From: Alkalibacillus salilacus
GTDB lineage: Bacteria; Bacillota; Bacilli; Bacillales; Alkalibacillaceae
Reading direction: 5' to 3'
DNA: 64,000 nt
Assembly (NCBI RefSeq): GCF_030812915.1
Contig: NZ_JAUSTQ010000004.1
Location: 1 to 64,000 of the forward strand
Numbering within the stretch: position 1 is the stretch's first letter; each line of letters begins with the position of its first letter. Position numbers and translations under genes: made by a program. The notes beneath the pieces are model-generated. The model was given only the letters and a program-made list of their open reading frames with translations, did no database searches and was not told the origin of the DNA. Below, in pieces: positions 25,069 to 35,720 of the stretch.

Positions 25069-26865
25069 ATGCCACAAACAAGTTATCCGATTGTCTGGGA
25101 TTTAGAGACATTTTTTCAGGGGGGTAGTGATTCTGAAGAACTGCGCCAACATTTAGATGATGTTAAAGATCGTCTAAAAACATATTCAGCAAAACTAAAT
25201 CAATTTGAGACCCCAACGTCTAGTTCTGAGGCTGATCACATTGCTTCACTCATAGAAGAGGGTTCAAATGTTAGCCAGCACATTCGTCAAGCTGGTGCTT
25301 TTATTACGTGCTTAGAAGCTCAAGATATGACGGATCATAAAGCAAGTACCCTTCGTAGTGAAGTGATGGAACTAAACGCGACTTATGGCGCGGCTTTTAA
25401 CCGTTTCAAGCAAAAGCTAGCCCAAACAGAAGTGTCCGTTTGGCAAGAATTACTTAAACACGAGCAGTTAGCTGAACTTTCATTTGTCTTAAATGAATGG
25501 CGTGAAGCGGCGCAAGAGCAGCTATCAGAAGATGAAGAGTCCTTAATTACAGCTCTTTCTGTTGATGGTTATCATGCCTGGGGTCAGATGTATAACACCA
25601 TCGTTGGTGAAATGACTGTTAACGTGACAATCGACGGTGAAGAAAAGGAATTATCAGTTGGCCAGGCCAATAACTTACTTTCACATGAAGATCCAAATGT
25701 GCGTAAACAAGTCTATGAGAAGCTTGAAGCTGCTTGGAAGGAAAAAGAATCACTATTTGCGAACACATTAAACCATTTAGCTGGTTTCCGTTTAAACGTT
25801 TATGACAAACGTGGTTGGGACAATGTGTTAAAAGAACCCCTCGATATTAACCGTATGCAACAAGAGACGCTTGATGCGATGTGGGGTGCAATCACAAAAC
25901 ACAAACAACCTTTTGTTGATTTCTTATACCGCAAAGCAAGCTTACTAGGTAAAGAGAAACTAGATTGGTACGACTTAGGTGCTCCAACTCAAGAAAACAC
26001 TCAAACTCTATCTTATGATGAAGGTGCTCAGTTTATTTTGAAACACTTTAAGCAGTTTAGCCCGAAACTCGCTGATTTTGCAGAGCATGCTTTTGAAAAT
26101 GGATGGATTGAAGCTGAGGACCGTTCAGGAAAACGCCCTGGTGGTTTTTGTACTGGATTCCCATTAAGTGAAGAATCACGAATTTTCATGACTTACAGTG
26201 GTTCTATGTCTAACGTCGCTACCTTAGCACATGAACTTGGCCATGCTTTCCATACGCATGCATTAAAGCCCGTTCATCCATTAAACCGTCGCTATGCCAT
26301 GAACGTTGCTGAGACAGCGTCGACATTCGCTGAAATGATCGTAGCTGATGCATCTGTTAAAGAAGCTGAATCCGATCAAGATAAAATTGCGTTATTAGAA
26401 GATAAACTGCAACGAAGTGTAGCGTTTTTCATGAATATCCATTCACGCTTTTTATTTGAGACGCGTTTTTACGCAGAACGTAAAAATGGATTCGTCCCAG
26501 CTGAGCGATTAAATGAATTAACGGATCAAGCACAGCGTGAAGCTTATCAAGACGCTGTACAATCTACGAGTCCAAGCTATTGGTCTAACAAACTACATTT
26601 CCATATTACGGGCGTGCCTTTTTACAACTTCCCGTATACATTCGGTTATCTATTCTCACTTAGTATCTATGCGAGAGCACTTGAAGAAGGCGTGAGCTAT
26701 GAAGACAAGTACATGGCATTATTGCAGGATACGGCTCGTATGAGTGTTGAGGATTTAGCCATGAAACACTTAGGTGAGGATATCACAAAAGAAGCGTTCT
26801 GGGAAAAAGGCATTGAGCTTTGTAAACGAGACGTCGAGGAATATCTCGATCTAACATCCAAATAG
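25069..26865 (+). CDS. pepF: M3 family oligoendopeptidase F
   Basis: 598 residues. The zinc site is in TLAHELGHAFHTHAL (about residues 386-400), with the third ligand Glu in ETASTFAEMI. M3 enzymes hydrolyse oligopeptides in the cytoplasm. The length fits the PepF/Pz-peptidase branch. AACAGGAGG lies 8 bases upstream of the ATG. Confidence 0.94.
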   Translation: MPQTSYPIVWDLETFFQGGSDSEELRQHLDDVKDRLKTYSAKLNQFETPTSSSEADHIASLIEEGSNVSQHIRQAGAFITCLEAQDMTDHKASTLRSEVMELNATYGAAFNRFKQKLAQTEVSVWQELLKHEQLAELSFVLNEWREAAQEQLSEDEESLITALSVDGYHAWGQMYNTIVGEMTVNVTIDGEEKELSVGQANNLLSHEDPNVRKQVYEKLEAAWKEKESLFANTLNHLAGFRLNVYDKRGWDNVLKEPLDINRMQQETLDAMWGAITKHKQPFVDFLYRKASLLGKEKLDWYDLGAPTQENTQTLSYDEGAQFILKHFKQFSPKLADFAEHAFENGWIEAEDRSGKRPGGFCTGFPLSEESRIFMTYSGSMSNVATLAHELGHAFHTHALKPVHPLNRRYAMNVAETASTFAEMIVADASVKEAESDQDKIALLEDKLQRSVAFFMNIHSRFLFETRFYAERKNGFVPAERLNELTDQAQREAYQDAVQSTSPSYWSNKLHFHITGVPFYNFPYTFGYLFSLSIYARALEEGVSYEDKYMALLQDTARMSVEDLAMKHLGEDITKEAFWEKGIELCKRDVEEYLDLTSK

Positions 26866-26880
26866 TAGGATTAAACCTAA

Positions 26881-26922
26881 AAAAGGCCGGACAATTGCAA
26901 AATGCTTTGTCTGGCCTTTTAA
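26881..26922. terminator. Bidirectional terminator between pepF and the acetyltransferase gene
   Basis: Stem AAAAGGCC.GACAA / TTGTC.GGCCTTTT (one mismatch) with an 11-nt loop, between convergent genes. Confidence 0.85.
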
Positions 26923-26929
26923 ATTTAGC

Positions 26930-27433
26930 TTATGAAGAATGAACCTTCTTTTCATAGTAATAGAACGGCTGCGGAAACTGCCCATGGTATTGTCTGTCTA
27001 CTAGGGTGTAGTTTCCTTTTTCGAATAATTTCAACGCCGCTTCATTTTCTCCATTTGTATCTGTACGAATATAAGGAATATCATGCTGTGCAGCTAGTTG
27101 TTCAGCATATTCGTAGAAGGCTAATCCCACTCCCTTTTGTCTCGCTTGTGGTGATACGGCGACACGTTTCAAACAGAGAAATGCATCAGCTTCTGACCAA
27201 GCAATTTCGTGATATTCTTCGTGCCCTTTGTTGCTAATACACGCCACACCAATCACCTGATCATCCTGTTCACATACATATAATTCACCATTATGTAAAT
27301 CCTTTTCATAATGCTCACGAAGCGGGTATGTCTCGCCCCACTGAGTTAAACCTGCTTGAGCCATCACCTGTTTAGCCTCATCGACAATCTCTTCTATTTG
27401 ATCTAACTCGTGTTCTATTGCCTCTCTAATCAT
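26930..27433 (-). CDS. GNAT family N-acetyltransferase
   Basis: About 167 residues. The acetyl-CoA-binding motif is in LKRVAVSPQARQKGVGLAFYEYAE, followed by YIRTDTNGENEAALKLFEKGNYTLV. The substrate is unknown. ATG at 27433 has AGGTG upstream; a GTG three codons earlier is part of that site. Confidence 0.88.
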   Translation of the reverse strand: MIREAIEHELDQIEEIVDEAKQVMAQAGLTQWGETYPLREHYEKDLHNGELYVCEQDDQVIGVACISNKGHEEYHEIAWSEADAFLCLKRVAVSPQARQKGVGLAFYEYAEQLAAQHDIPYIRTDTNGENEAALKLFEKGNYTLVDRQYHGQFPQPFYYYEKKVHSS

Positions 27434-27497
27434 TTCAATCACCTATTACTTTTTTCATTAGTTTATCATATCACCACACTAAAGTGAACGCTCATGT

Positions 27498-27549
27498 TTG
27501 ACATTCAAATGAAGATTTGAATATAATACAATCAAATCTTCATTTGAAT
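27498..27549 (+). promoter_or_regulatory. Metal-responsive promoter with two ArsR-type operators
   Basis: -35 TTGACA (27498-27503), 18-bp spacer, -10 TATAAT (27522-27527). Two 16-bp palindromes of the form TCAAAT-N4-ATTTGA lie at 27505-27520 (N4 GAAG) and 27532-27547 (N4 CTTC), one in the spacer and one just after the -10. They are also exact inverted copies of each other over 18 bp (27503-27520 and 27532-27549). This matches the type of site bound by CadC/SmtB repressors. Confidence 0.85.
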
Positions 27550-27565
27550 GAAAGAAGGCGACATT

Positions 27566-27931
27566 ATGATGAAATTACCAAATTGTACATCCGAAATTAG
27601 TGAAGAACAATTATCTCATATACATCAAACTGTCACAGAAACAGCAACAACATCCGTTACCCAATTATTCAAAGTCCTTGCTGATCCCACACGTGTGAAA
27701 ATCGCCCAAGCCTTAACAATTGAAGACGAACTCTGTGTTTGTGATGTGGCAGCTGTCACCGAAACATCTGTTGCAACAGCATCACATCATTTAAGAACGT
27801 TAAAGCAACATGGTCTAACTAAAACCCGTAAACATGGGAAGAATAGTTACTACTCTTTAGATGATCATCATGTCGTCCAATTGATCCAAGTAGCTGTTGA
27901 ACATCAACATGAACAGGAGGACTTGTCATGA
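27566..27931 (+). CDS. cadC: ArsR/SmtB-family metal-sensing repressor, CadC-like
   Basis: 121 residues with winged helix VKIAQALTIEDELCVCDVAAVTETSVATASHHLRTLKQHGL. The ELCVCD motif supplies the paired cysteines of the CadC alpha-3 metal site, and Cys near residue 6 (LPNCTS) can be an N-terminal ligand. It probably represses itself and the ATPase gene until Cd, Pb or Zn binds. ATG at 27566 is preferred because AAGAAGG lies upstream. The stop overlaps the next start by 4 bp. Confidence 0.9.
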   Translation: MMKLPNCTSEISEEQLSHIHQTVTETATTSVTQLFKVLADPTRVKIAQALTIEDELCVCDVAAVTETSVATASHHLRTLKQHGLTKTRKHGKNSYYSLDDHHVVQLIQVAVEHQHEQEDLS

Positions 27932-30021
27932 CGCAAGAAACCTATTACGTACAAGGAATGTCTTGTTCCTCATGTGCGAAAACGTTTGAAGACAATGTTA
28001 AAGAGATTAAGTCCGTTGATGACGCTGACGTCAATTTCGGTGCCTCCAAAATTACGGTTTATGGCGAAGCATCGATTGAAGACCTTGAGAAAGCCGGTTC
28101 ATTCGAACAATTAGCCGTTTCTAAAGAATACAACAAGCAATCATTTGATCTCATGAAAACCTTGAAATCAAACTGGCATTTAGTCACGTCGTTCATTTTA
28201 CTTCTAGTTGGATTAGTCACACTAAGTCAATTAGGTGAAGAACACATCGTTACAACAACAATCTTCCTGGGTTCAATAGCAATCGGCGGGTACTCGTTAC
28301 TCCAGGCTGGTGTGCGTAATCTAATCAAGTGGCGCTTCGATATGAAAACACTGATGACCATTGCCGTTATTGGCGCTGTGATTATTGGCGAATGGGTCGA
28401 AGGAGCTGTTGTCGTCATATTATTTGCGATTAGCGAATGGCTCGAGGAATTTTCGATCGACCGCGCACGTTCGTCGATCCAATCACTCATGGATTTAGCA
28501 CCTGATACAGCCACCGTCAAACGAAACGGGCAAAATGAAGTCGTCAATGTCAAAAACATCGAAATTGGCGAGACTGTCATCATTAAACCCGGTGAGAAAA
28601 TCCCTGTCGATGGTGTCGTCTCAATTGGCGAAAGTTCGATTAATCAAGCCGCTATTACAGGTGAGTCTGTTCCTGTCTATAAAGCTGGGGGTGAGAATGT
28701 ATTCGCTGGTACCCTTAATGAAGAAGGCTATTTAGAAATCACGGCGCAAAAGCGTGCGGATCAATCAACGTTAGCCAAAATTATTCATCTTGTTGAAGAA
28801 GCTCAAAATGAAAAAGCCCCTGCACAGCAGTTAATCGACCGATTCGCGGCTTACTACACACCACTTATTATGGTTATTGCCCTTGGCGTTGCGACGATTC
28901 CACCTCTAGCATTTGGTTTAAGTTTTGAAACATGGCTTTATCAAGGCCTGGCCGTTCTAGTCGTTGGTTGTCCATGTGCCCTTGTCATTTCTACGCCTGT
29001 TGCGATTGTCACGGCAATTGGAAGCGCTGCCCGTAACGGCGTGCTTATTAAAGGCGGCTCATTCTTAGAAACTCTCGGTCGAATTAAAGCGATTGCGTTT
29101 GATAAGACAGGAACCATCACTCAAGGAAATCCTGTCGTTCAACAATATGAACTTTTCGATGATCACGTATCACCAAAAGAATTTTTCCAATTAGCTAGTG
29201 CTTTAGAAACGAAATCTCAACATCCATTAGCACAGTCGATTATTGATTATACAGATAACCAATTCGGAATGAATGAAGCATTCACAGTTGAATCCTTTCA
29301 ATCCTTAACAGGAAAAGGTGTTCAAGGAACAATTGATGGTACTCACTATACGATTGGAAGCCCTGAAATATTCGAGTTAACTGAAAAGCAACAAACCAAA
29401 ATCGAAGAAGCTCAGGAGCAAGGATTCACGGTGATTATTTTAGGTGATCAAGAGCGTCCACTTGGCTTTATTAATATCGCTGATCCGTTACGTTCTATTG
29501 CTAAAGACATGATTGAGCAATTAAAAGAAGCACAATTAACCGATACGATTTTATTAACAGGTGACCATGATCGAACAGCTCAATCAATCAGTCATCAAGT
29601 TGGTATACATCAATATATCGCCAAGCTATTGCCAAAAGATAAACGAACGCAAATTCAACAATTACAAGAGAGCCATGGTACTGTTGCTATGGTAGGTGAT
29701 GGTGTGAACGACGCGCCAGCGCTTGCAACTGCTGATGTTGGTATTGCAATGGGAGGTGCTGGAACCGACACAGCATTAGAAACAGCTGATGTCGCGTTAA
29801 TGGGAGATGATTTAACGAACCTCCCTTATACCGTGAAGTTAAGCCGGAAAACATTAAGAATTATCAAGCAAAATATCATTTTCGCTTTAAGTACCAAAGC
29901 TATCGCCTTACTATTCGTCATACCAGGATGGCTCACATTGTGGATTGCGATCTTAGCTGACATGGGAGCAACCTTACTCGTTACACTCAACGCCTTACGT
30001 CTCATGAAACAAAATAAATAA
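27928..30021 (+). CDS. cadA: Heavy-metal P1B-type ATPase, CadA/ZntA-like
   Basis: 697 residues: N-terminal metal-binding domain with GMSCSSC (about 9-15), membrane segments, actuator ITGES, the CPC transport motif in GCPCALVIS, phosphorylation site DKTGT, HP motif in QHPLA and GDGVNDAPA. CPC with a CadC-like regulator points to export of Cd, Zn or Pb rather than copper. Translationally coupled to the repressor gene (ATGA overlap). Confidence 0.93.
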   Translation: MTQETYYVQGMSCSSCAKTFEDNVKEIKSVDDADVNFGASKITVYGEASIEDLEKAGSFEQLAVSKEYNKQSFDLMKTLKSNWHLVTSFILLLVGLVTLSQLGEEHIVTTTIFLGSIAIGGYSLLQAGVRNLIKWRFDMKTLMTIAVIGAVIIGEWVEGAVVVILFAISEWLEEFSIDRARSSIQSLMDLAPDTATVKRNGQNEVVNVKNIEIGETVIIKPGEKIPVDGVVSIGESSINQAAITGESVPVYKAGGENVFAGTLNEEGYLEITAQKRADQSTLAKIIHLVEEAQNEKAPAQQLIDRFAAYYTPLIMVIALGVATIPPLAFGLSFETWLYQGLAVLVVGCPCALVISTPVAIVTAIGSAARNGVLIKGGSFLETLGRIKAIAFDKTGTITQGNPVVQQYELFDDHVSPKEFFQLASALETKSQHPLAQSIIDYTDNQFGMNEAFTVESFQSLTGKGVQGTIDGTHYTIGSPEIFELTEKQQTKIEEAQEQGFTVIILGDQERPLGFINIADPLRSIAKDMIEQLKEAQLTDTILLTGDHDRTAQSISHQVGIHQYIAKLLPKDKRTQIQQLQESHGTVAMVGDGVNDAPALATADVGIAMGGAGTDTALETADVALMGDDLTNLPYTVKLSRKTLRIIKQNIIFALSTKAIALLFVIPGWLTLWIAILADMGATLLVTLNALRLMKQNK

Positions 30022-30056
30022 TAATGCCGGAGGTTACTAACCCTCCGGCATTATTA
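30021..30056. terminator. Bidirectional terminator between cadA and hisC
   Basis: Stem AATAATGCCGGAGG / CCTCCGGCATTATT with a short loop between convergent genes. It reaches into the hisC stop codon. Confidence 0.88.
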
Positions 30057-31112
30057 TGATATCAGCGCTTGAATGATATCAATCAAGCGTTTCATTTCGT
30101 CATCTGTCCCAATTGAAATTCGAACATAGCCTTCTAATCCTGGTTTATTAAAGTAGCGAATATAAACCCCTCGAGCTTTTAATTGTTGATATAAGGTTTC
30201 AGCACCAATTCCATTCGGCTTAACAAATAAAAAGTTAGCTTTGGATTCAGCCACCCAAAATCCGAGTTGCTCTAAATCATGCGTCACCCATTCACGCGTT
30301 TTTACAATGGCTTGTAAAGTCTCGTCATAATACGGTTCATCAGCTAATGCCGCTTCAGCTCCTGCTAAAGAAACGCGGTTTATCGTATAAGAATTAAATG
30401 AATTCTTAATCCGTTCTAACCCTTCAATTAACGCTACATCACCAATCGCGTAACCGACTCTTAGCCCTGCTAAAGCATGTGATTTAGATAATGTCTTCGT
30501 CACTAATAGATTCGGATATTGCTTCGTTAGACTTATAGCGGATTCCGCCCCAAATTCTACATAAGCCTCATCTACAATTACCACTTGATTGGGATTATGA
30601 GCGACAATAGATTCGACTTCTACGCGCGATAACGCTAAACCAGTCGGCGCATTCGGATTAGGAAAAATAACGCCGCCAACTGATCGCTTTAACCCTTCAA
30701 CATCAATCGATAAGTCATTTTGTAAAGGTATCTGTTGAAAAGGAATATCATAGAGATTCGCATAAACAGGATAAAAGCTATACGTAATCTCTGGCATTTT
30801 AATTGCTTCATTTGGGTCGAAAAACGCTTGAAACGCAAACGCTAGTACTTCGTCTGAACCGTTTCCAACAAAGACTTTATTGACATCTACACCTTCTCGC
30901 TCAGCAATCACCGCTTTTAATCGGTCCGCTGTCGGGCTTGGGTATTTCTTTAAATCAGCATTGATCGACTGTTCCATAGCCTCAAGCGCAAGAGGTGATG
31001 GTGGAAATGGATTCTCGTTTGTATTTAACTTAATAACATTGACATCACTAGGTTGCTCCCCTGGTACATAAGGCTCCGCTTCTCGAGCTGTCCGACTCCA
31101 GAATTTACTCAT
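30054..31112 (-). CDS. hisC: Histidinol-phosphate aminotransferase
   Basis: 352 residues, PLP-dependent class I/II aminotransferase. The PLP lysine is in [17 protein letters not shown] and the N-terminal substrate region in [13 protein letters not shown]. It is the last gene of the his operon and overlaps hisIE by 8 bp. In B. subtilis hisC lies elsewhere with aromatic genes, so its placement here completes the operon. Confidence 0.95.
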   Translation of the reverse strand: MSKFWSRTAREAEPYVPGEQPSDVNVIKLNTNENPFPPSPLALEAMEQSINADLKKYPSPTADRLKAVIAEREGVDVNKVFVGNGSDEVLAFAFQAFFDPNEAIKMPEITYSFYPVYANLYDIPFQQIPLQNDLSIDVEGLKRSVGGVIFPNPNAPTGLALSRVEVESIVAHNPNQVVIVDEAYVEFGAESAISLTKQYPNLLVTKTLSKSHALAGLRVGYAIGDVALIEGLERIKNSFNSYTINRVSLAGAEAALADEPYYDETLQAIVKTREWVTHDLEQLGFWVAESKANFLFVKPNGIGAETLYQQLKARGVYIRYFNKPGLEGYVRISIGTDDEMKRLIDIIQALIS

Positions 31113-31737
31113 TGGAATCCCCTTTCATCCGTTCGGTTAATACAGCTTTAACATCATCTGTACTCAAACCACGCTCAGCCATTAACACAAGCGTATGATA
31201 CGTCAGATCTGCTATTTCCATTGCTAGATTCTCGTTATCTTGATTTTTGGCTCCGATAATGACCTCTCCTGCCTCTTCACTTACTTTCTTCAGGATTTTA
31301 TCAACGCCTTCGTCAAATAGATAATTCGTATATGAGTTTTCTTGAGGATGGTCGCGTCGGTCTTGAATAGATTCAAAGACACGTTCAACTATTTGTGGGT
31401 CAACTGTTGATTCCTCACCTAAGTCCACTTCACGGTAAAAGCAACTCTTCTCACCTGTGTGGCAGGCTGGGCCAGTTTGTTCAACTTTTACAAGTAGAGC
31501 ATCTTGATCACAATCATAGTATAATTGTTTGACATGCTGCTCATTTCCAGATGTTGCCCCTTTTTGCCACAATTCTTCGCGGCTACGGCTATAAAACCAT
31601 GTACGTTTGGTTTCGATTGTTTTATTTAACGACGTTTCGTTCATATACGCTAGCATTAATACCTCACCTGTTCGCACGTCTTGTACGATGGCTGGGACAA
31701 GGCCTTGTTCGTCGAATTGAATATTTAATGATTCCAC
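31105..31737 (-). CDS. hisI: Bifunctional phosphoribosyl-AMP cyclohydrolase / phosphoribosyl-ATP pyrophosphatase
   Basis: 210 residues, a HisI-HisE fusion. The N-terminal HisI half has [32 protein letters not shown] and metal cysteines in DCDQDALLV and [11 protein letters not shown]. The C-terminal HisE half has [25 protein letters not shown]. It catalyses steps 2 and 3 of histidine synthesis. Confidence 0.96.
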   Translation of the reverse strand: MESLNIQFDEQGLVPAIVQDVRTGEVLMLAYMNETSLNKTIETKRTWFYSRSREELWQKGATSGNEQHVKQLYYDCDQDALLVKVEQTGPACHTGEKSCFYREVDLGEESTVDPQIVERVFESIQDRRDHPQENSYTNYLFDEGVDKILKKVSEEAGEVIIGAKNQDNENLAMEIADLTYHTLVLMAERGLSTDDVKAVLTERMKGDSNE

Positions 31738-31743
31738 CTAAGA

Positions 31744-32502
31744 TCACCCTAACCTAATCGGAAGTTCATGATTATATAAATACTGTTTTAGATCGCTTAA
31801 TTCTATTTCATTAAAATGAAAGACAGAAGCGGCTAAGGCTGCGTCTGCTTTTCCATTCGTTAATACATCGAGGAAATGTTCTTCATTACCTGCACCACCA
31901 GAAGCAACAACAGGGATATTAACATGGTCACTTAACTGAGCCATCACATCGCTTCGATAGCCTTGTTTAACGCCATCAGTATCCATGACATTTAAAACAA
32001 TCTCGCCAGCGCCACGTTCCTCCCCTTCTACTGCCCATTCGATTAACTTCTTACCCGTGTTCTCTCGGCCGCCTTTCACAAAGACGTACCATTCACCGTC
32101 CTCTTCTTTCACATCAATCGATAAGACAACGCATTGATTGCCAAAACGGACAGATGCTTCATCGATCAGATCTGGATTCGTGACAGCCGCACTATTGACC
32201 GACACTTTATCAGCACCAGCTTGGAGAACAGCCCGAAAATCATCAACTGTTCGAATCCCACCACCGACTGTAAATGGGATGTGAACTTCTTCTGATACAC
32301 GTTCGACCACGTCTAAGAAGATATCGCGTTTTTCATGAGAGGCCGTAATGTCATAAAACACCAGTTCATCGGCACCTAGTTCGCTGTAGCGCTTACCTAA
32401 TTCGACTGGGTCCGCCACATCCTGGATATCAGTGAACTTCTTCCCTTTTACCACTCGACCGTCTTGTACGTCTAAACATGGAACAATTCGTTTGGCTAAC
32501 AT
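31744..32502 (-). CDS. hisF: Imidazole glycerol phosphate synthase, cyclase subunit
   Basis: 252 residues, TIM barrel; starts [20 protein letters not shown], with catalytic Asp residues near 11 and about 130 ([11 protein letters not shown]). It works with HisH to form imidazole glycerol phosphate and AICAR. It overlaps hisA by 7 bp. Confidence 0.97.
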   Translation of the reverse strand: MLAKRIVPCLDVQDGRVVKGKKFTDIQDVADPVELGKRYSELGADELVFYDITASHEKRDIFLDVVERVSEEVHIPFTVGGGIRTVDDFRAVLQAGADKVSVNSAAVTNPDLIDEASVRFGNQCVVLSIDVKEEDGEWYVFVKGGRENTGKKLIEWAVEGEERGAGEIVLNVMDTDGVKQGYRSDVMAQLSDHVNIPVVASGGAGNEEHFLDVLTNGKADAALAASVFHFNEIELSDLKQYLYNHELPIRLG

Positions 32503-33215
32503 GTTGATGACTCCTTCATAATCGCTGCTAGACTCACTTTATTTTCATAAAGCGCCTTCCCAACAATGGCACCATAAAGTTTCACTGAACTTAGTTCGCG
32601 TATGTCTTTTAATGATGTCACGCCACCTGATGCGATGACATTAAGCGAGGTTGCTTCATTCATTTCATAAAGCGCGTCGATATTGGGACCTTGGAGCATG
32701 CCGTCTTTCGCAATATCCGTATAAACGATCGTTTTGATTCCATAAGACTGCATCTGGACAGCAAAATCAACCGCCTCTAATTCAGATGTTTCAAGCCAAC
32801 CGTCCGTTGCCACATAACCATCACGTGCATCAATTGATACCACAACACGGTCACCACCAAATTGTGCGGCGGCTTCTTTAGCAAACGCCGGGTCCTTCAC
32901 AGCCGCAGTCCCTAATATAACTCGCGTCACGCCTTTATCTAATAACGTTTTAATACGATCTACATCGCGCACGCCGCCGCCAACTTGCACTGGAATATTA
33001 ACGTGACTCACAATTTGTTCGATTACCTCACCGTTCTCAGAAGGATCACCTTTGGCTGCATCCAAATCGACTAGATGTAAGTAGCTCGCGCCATCACGTT
33101 CCCATTGTTCCGCCATCTCAATAGGATCACCATAAACGGTTTCATCGTTATAGTCACCTTGCTTTAAACGAACGCATTGCCCGTTTCGTAAATCAATCGC
33201 AGGAAAAATTCTCAT
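32496..33215 (-). CDS. hisA: ProFAR isomerase
   Basis: 239 residues, TIM barrel; starts [21 protein letters not shown] with catalytic Asp near 8, and [16 protein letters not shown] with the second Asp. It catalyses the ring-opening isomerisation before HisFH. It overlaps hisH by 4 bp. Confidence 0.97.
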   Translation of the reverse strand: MRIFPAIDLRNGQCVRLKQGDYNDETVYGDPIEMAEQWERDGASYLHLVDLDAAKGDPSENGEVIEQIVSHVNIPVQVGGGVRDVDRIKTLLDKGVTRVILGTAAVKDPAFAKEAAAQFGGDRVVVSIDARDGYVATDGWLETSELEAVDFAVQMQSYGIKTIVYTDIAKDGMLQGPNIDALYEMNEATSLNVIASGGVTSLKDIRELSSVKLYGAIVGKALYENKVSLAAIMKESSTC

Positions 33216-33817
33216 TGCACCATCTCCCCGAAATTTTTTAGTAATTGCATACCGACACGCGAGCTTTTCTCTGGATGGTACTGTATTCCCATCACATGAT
33301 CTCGCTTAACAGCTGACGTAAACGACTTTCCATAAACCGTCTCGTGTAAAATATCCGCTTCATGCGTCGCTTGAGCATAATAGGAATGAACAAAGTAAAC
33401 ATAGTCCTCATCTTGAACATCTTCATTAAGCGATGTCGTTTGTTTTAATGCTAACTGATTCCAGCCCATATGTGGGACTTTCACATCGTCAGAAAATCGA
33501 ACAATCTCACCCTCTATCAAGCCTAAACCAGCATGTTCACCGTGTTCATAACTTTTGTCGAACAACAATTGCATTCCTAAACAAATTCCTAATAGAGGCG
33601 TTCCCTTGTCTACTTCTTGTTTAATCGTATCGACAAAGCCACTTGATTCAAGACGCTTCATCGCTTCGCCAAAAGCTCCAACACCCGGCAAAATCATCCC
33701 ATTTGCTTGCGCTAAATCATCTGGATCATCCGTGACGAATGCGTCAATTTCTAATAGTTTTAATGCGTGTTTCACATTTTTTAAATTACCTGCTCCGTAA
33801 TCAATAATGGCTATCAT
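33212..33817 (-). CDS. hisH: Imidazole glycerol phosphate synthase, glutamine amidotransferase subunit
   Basis: 201 residues, class I glutaminase: IIDYGAGNLKNVKHAL, nucleophile cysteine in LLGICLGMQLLF (about 80), and the His/Glu pair in GIQYHPEKSS near the C terminus. It supplies ammonia to HisF. Confidence 0.97.
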   Translation of the reverse strand: MIAIIDYGAGNLKNVKHALKLLEIDAFVTDDPDDLAQANGMILPGVGAFGEAMKRLESSGFVDTIKQEVDKGTPLLGICLGMQLLFDKSYEHGEHAGLGLIEGEIVRFSDDVKVPHMGWNQLALKQTTSLNEDVQDEDYVYFVHSYYAQATHEADILHETVYGKSFTSAVKRDHVMGIQYHPEKSSRVGMQLLKNFGEMVQ

Positions 33818-33828
33818 GGCTGAACTCC

Positions 33829-34419
33829 TTACTCTGACAGCGTTCCTTTTGTTGATGGAACGGATCCATCTTCATCTTTAATCGTCACCGCTTCATTTAA
33901 TACGCGGCCAAATCCTTTAAAAATTGATTCAATGATATGGTGATTATTTGAGCCGTGCATCAATTTAATATGAAGCGTTACACCCGCTTGAGTGATAAAC
34001 GCACGGAAGAATTCCTCGACGAGCTCTGTATCAAACGAGCCGACTTTTTCACCTAAGCCATCTACATCAAAAACTAGATATGGACGATTGGACACATCGA
34101 TCGACACTAAGCTTAAAGCCTCATCCATCGGCGTAAAATCAGATGCATATCGCGTGATTCCAGCTTTATCACCAAGGGCTTGTTTAAAGGCTTGACCTAA
34201 GACAATCCCGACATCTTCTACAGTATGGTGATCATCTACATACGTATCGCCATCAGCACTTACTGTTAAGTCAAAAGAACCGTGTGCAGCAAATAGCGTT
34301 AACATATGATCCAAAAAGCCAACACCTGTATCAATATGAATGTCTTTTTTACCATCTAATCCGTAAGCTAAACTAATCGCAGTCTCACTTGTTTCTCGTT
34401 TAATCGTTGCCTGACGCAT
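33829..34419 (-). CDS. hisB: Imidazoleglycerol-phosphate dehydratase
   Basis: 196 residues with the two metal-binding patterns GVGFLDHMLTLFAAHG and DDHHTVEDVGIVLGQA, and a second HH pair in MHGSNNHHIIES. It is monofunctional: no phosphatase domain is fused, which fits the separate hisK gene. Confidence 0.97.
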   Translation of the reverse strand: MRQATIKRETSETAISLAYGLDGKKDIHIDTGVGFLDHMLTLFAAHGSFDLTVSADGDTYVDDHHTVEDVGIVLGQAFKQALGDKAGITRYASDFTPMDEALSLVSIDVSNRPYLVFDVDGLGEKVGSFDTELVEEFFRAFITQAGVTLHIKLMHGSNNHHIIESIFKGFGRVLNEAVTIKDEDGSVPSTKGTLSE

Positions 34420-34433
34420 ATTCTAACCTCCCC

Positions 34434-35720
34434 TTAATCATTAAACCGAATCCGGACCGACTCCCTATGTCCATCAAGCCCTTCTTCATCAGCAAACCGC
34501 TCCACTTGATGTCTCACTTGATTTAAAGCATTCTCTGTATAATAAATCACGCTAGATTTTTTCATGAAATCATAAACCCCAAGTGGTGAGGAAAACTTAG
34601 CTGTGCCATTTGTCGGCAATGTATGATTCGGCCCAGCGAAGTAATCACCGAGAGGTTCAGGTGTATAATGTCCCAGAAAAATCGCTCCAGCATGTTTAAC
34701 ATGAGGTAACCATTCGAATGGTTCAGCTATTTGTAATTCCAAATGTTCTGGTGCCCAAGCATTCACAAATTTCATCGCAGTCTCTAAATCTGATACAACA
34801 TAAATCCCGCCTTGTTGCTGAATCGACTCTTGTAAAATAGCTTGACGATCACGTTGTTTCATTTGCGCTTCTACTTCTAATTGTATGGCTGAAGCGATTG
34901 ATTCACTCGTCGTCACAGCAACAGCTGATGCGAGTTCGTCGTGCTCAGCTTGTGCGATTAAGTCAGCAGCGACATAAGCAGGTTCTGCTGTTTCATCTGC
35001 TATAACACACACTTCACTTGGCCCAGCAATCATATCAATACCAACATCACCAAAGACATACTTTTTAGCACGTGCTACGTACGCATTGCCTGGCCCGACA
35101 ATTTTATCAACAGCCTGGACTGTTTCCGTACCATAAGCTAAGGTTGCCACACCATGAGCGCCTCCAACTTTTAAAATCTGACTTGCGCCCGCCAAATCAG
35201 CAGCAACTAAAGTCATCGGATTTATTGTTCCATCAGCTTGTACTGGCGTTGTCACAATAATATCACTTACACCTGCCACAACAGCCGGCATAATATTCAT
35301 CAGAACCGTTGATGGATAAGCAGCTTTTCCTCCAGGGACATAAACACCCACGCGCTCAATTGGCGTGACTTGCTGACCTAACCACACCCCTTGTGCATCT
35401 GCCGAATACCATGAGGTCTCTTTTTGTTTAGCATGATAATTTTTAATATTCGCATTCGCTTCATTTAGGACCTCGATCATATCCTCACTTACGCTATGAT
35501 AGGCTTCCGCTATTTCTGCTTGTGTCACGATATAATTGGTTAGATGAACGCCATCTAATTGATGGATATAATGTTTAACTGCTTTATCCCCATCTTGTCT
35601 AATCGCTTGGACAATGGTTTTAACACGGTCATCAATCCCATCGTATTGAATGGCGTCACGACTTTTACGATTCTTGATAATTTGAGGGATATCATTTGTT
35701 TGAATACGATTAATTTCCAT
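34434..35720 (-). CDS. hisD: Histidinol dehydrogenase
   Basis: About 428 residues. [40 protein letters not shown] (zinc ligands) and the C-terminal GPNHTLPT are visible. It oxidises histidinol to histidine in two NAD-dependent steps. ATG at 35720 gives a normal N terminus; an upstream ATG at 35744 or 35741 would add residues that overlap hisG more deeply. With the chosen start the overlap with hisG is 11 bp. Confidence 0.94.
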   Translation of the reverse strand: MEINRIQTNDIPQIIKNRKSRDAIQYDGIDDRVKTIVQAIRQDGDKAVKHYIHQLDGVHLTNYIVTQAEIAEAYHSVSEDMIEVLNEANANIKNYHAKQKETSWYSADAQGVWLGQQVTPIERVGVYVPGGKAAYPSTVLMNIMPAVVAGVSDIIVTTPVQADGTINPMTLVAADLAGASQILKVGGAHGVATLAYGTETVQAVDKIVGPGNAYVARAKKYVFGDVGIDMIAGPSEVCVIADETAEPAYVAADLIAQAEHDELASAVAVTTSESIASAIQLEVEAQMKQRDRQAILQESIQQQGGIYVVSDLETAMKFVNAWAPEHLELQIAEPFEWLPHVKHAGAIFLGHYTPEPLGDYFAGPNHTLPTNGTAKFSSPLGVYDFMKKSSVIYYTENALNQVRHQVERFADEEGLDGHRESVRIRFND

